From positions 682,001-746,000 of the forward strand of contig NZ_JBHUJX010000025.1 in NCBI RefSeq assembly GCF_042683745.1: 64,000 nucleotides of DNA, in the 5' to 3' direction. This stretch comes from Pseudoneobacillus sp042683745. GTDB taxonomy: Bacteria > Bacillota > Bacilli > Bacillales > Cytobacillaceae. The notes under the pieces were generated by a model. It was not told the DNA's origin. It did no database searches and worked only from the letters and a program-made list of their open reading frames with translations. Positions 63,064 through 64,000 of the stretch are shown here, one piece after another. The position numbers and the translations under genes were made by a program. Each line of letters begins with the position of its first letter. Within the stretch, counting starts at the first letter, position 1.

Positions 63064-63409
63064 AGTTAGACACCTCCAAGGTTTTTTAAGCGAATACAGT
63101 AACCTGAATAAAGATCCCGCAAAAGCACTAAAAAAGTGTGGGTGCCTTAAACACCCACACTTTACGAAACAAATTAAAAGAAAAAGTTGTTTTCGTAGAA
63201 CCTGCTAACTACTTATTAGCGTCATACAGGTGAGAAGCGGGTGCTTCTTCTTAATTCCAGCTTGTATTCTAATTTACCTTAGTTACTATATCATAGAAAA
63301 TAATGTTATGTCAAACGAATCAATGAACAACAACGAAATAAATATTATCAAACTATACATCGTTTGGCAATAGAATTTTTAAAAAATCCCAAATAACAAT
63401 ATTTTCTTC
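63064..63409. other. thrS-infC intergenic region
   Basis: 346 bp: the L20-type leader (63120-63262) and, between it and the thrS stop, AT-rich sequence in which the infC promoter must lie (a TATAGT-like -10 near 63285-63290 on the minus strand). I found no clear terminator for thrS. Confidence 0.5.
63120..63262 (-). promoter_or_regulatory. L20-type leader with terminator of the infC operon
   Basis: Upstream of infC the minus strand has an AGAAGCACCCGCTTCT-type hairpin (63233-63250), a pairing-rich middle, and then a strong terminator AAAGTGTGGGTG/CACCCACACTTT (63131-63163) with a T-run. Placement and layout fit the L20-binding leader of the B. subtilis infC operon, in which excess L20 stabilises the terminator. 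Limits approximate. Confidence 0.75.
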
Positions 63410-64000
63410 TTAACGTTGTACCTCAGATTGTAGCTTTTGAACAAAATCAGAAAGTAAAACTGTTTCTGATTCTTGCTCTCCGTATTTACGGACATTGACC
63501 GCTCTACCTTCCATCTCTTTATCCCCTACAACAAGCATGTATGGAATCTTTTGCATCTGTGCTTCACGAATTTTATAGCCAATTTTCTCATCACGAATAT
63601 CCAATTCTACACGCAATCCTTTAGAAAGTAGCTCTTCTTTTACTTGTTGAGCATAATCTCCATGAACATTTGGTGAAACCGGAATGACTTGAACTTGAAC
63701 AGGTGCTAACCAAGCTGGGAAAGCTCCCTTATATTCTTCGATTAAATAAGCAACAAAGCGTTCCATTGTGGAAACAACACCACGATGAATTACAACTGGT
63801 CGATGGTGTTTTCCATCTTCCCCAATATAGCTTAATTCAAATCTTTCTGGTAACAAGAAGTCTAATTGGACAGTTGATAAAGTTTCTTCTTTTCCTAAAG
63901 CCGTTTTTACTTGAACATCAAGCTTAGGACCGTAGAATGCTGCTTCACCTTCTGCTTCAAAGTATTCAACACCAATTTCATCCATAGCTTCTTTCAACAT
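63410..64000 (-). CDS. thrS: Threonine-tRNA ligase, 3' part only
   Basis: The C-terminal 196 residues of a class II synthetase; the gene continues past the right edge of the window. Motif 3 is in VVIHRGVVSTMERFVAYLIE, followed by the anticodon-binding domain (VIPVSPNVHGDYAQQVKEEL, IPYMLVVGDKEMEG). Position before infC is as in B. subtilis. Confidence 0.97.
   Translation of the reverse strand: MLKEAMDEIGVEYFEAEGEAAFYGPKLDVQVKTALGKEETLSTVQLDFLLPERFELSYIGEDGKHHRPVVIHRGVVSTMERFVAYLIEEYKGAFPAWLAPVQVQVIPVSPNVHGDYAQQVKEELLSKGLRVELDIRDEKIGYKIREAQMQKIPYMLVVGDKEMEGRAVNVRKYGEQESETVLLSDFVQKLQSEVQR

Overview
The window is an AT-rich piece of chromosome from an endospore-forming member of the Bacillaceae. 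The reasons are the spore genes (spoVID, ysxE, gerE, gerM, sspI), T-box and L-box leaders, Shine-Dalgarno-driven TTG/GTG starts, and a gene order that follows the Bacillus subtilis ysd/ysm/ysx region (thrS to folC) almost gene for gene. I cannot fix the species.

Nearly everything runs on the minus strand. In minus-strand order, from 64000 down: the 3' end of thrS, the infC-rpmI-rplT ribosomal operon behind an L20-type leader, ysdA, a VTT-domain membrane protein, a dUTPase region, ysdC (M42 peptidase), ysgA, pheST behind a Phe T-box, zapA-cvpA-polX-mutS2-yshE, and the fatty-acid degradation cluster lcfA, fadR, fadB, etfBA. Then come trxA, uvrC, lysC behind a lysine riboswitch, sdhCAB, ysmA, gerE, ysmB-racE, gerM, rph-rdgB, tRNA-Arg, ysoA, tig, clpX, lonB, lonA-engB, hemAXCDBL, spoVID, ysxE, valS behind a Val T-box, folC and a membrane GAF-GGDEF protein. 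Plus-strand genes are few: a pilus-like fragment at the left edge, a 60-aa membrane protein, ysxD, yslB, sspI and ysdB.

The standout is at 57483-60427. A dimeric (all-alpha, MazG-fold) dUTPase gene is split by a 2.46-kb insertion. The 5' piece (43 codons) lies at 60299-60427 and the 3' piece (119 codons) at 57483-57842. Joining them at a GC dinucleotide present at both junctions recreates a continuous 162-codon frame, and the cut falls inside the first metal-binding motif. The insert holds a minus-strand operon: a complete trimeric dUTPase (an unrelated fold with the same reaction), a DUF4062 protein, and a divergent uracil-phosphoribosyltransferase-like protein translationally coupled to it. 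No recombinase is visible. It reads as a small mobile cargo island that carries a substitute for the housekeeping enzyme it breaks, plus an uncharacterised two-gene module that may be a conflict or defence system.

Other structure beyond the genes: four copies of a GC-richer dispersed element (about 115-180 bp), two large palindromes sharing a GGGGG-(A/T)CTGA-CCCCC core, two FadR-type operators (one before ysmA, one between lcfA and fadR), a sigma-K-type promoter at gerE, an AUU start in infC, an internal start in lysC for a beta subunit, and a 27-aa membrane microprotein ORF upstream of lcfA.
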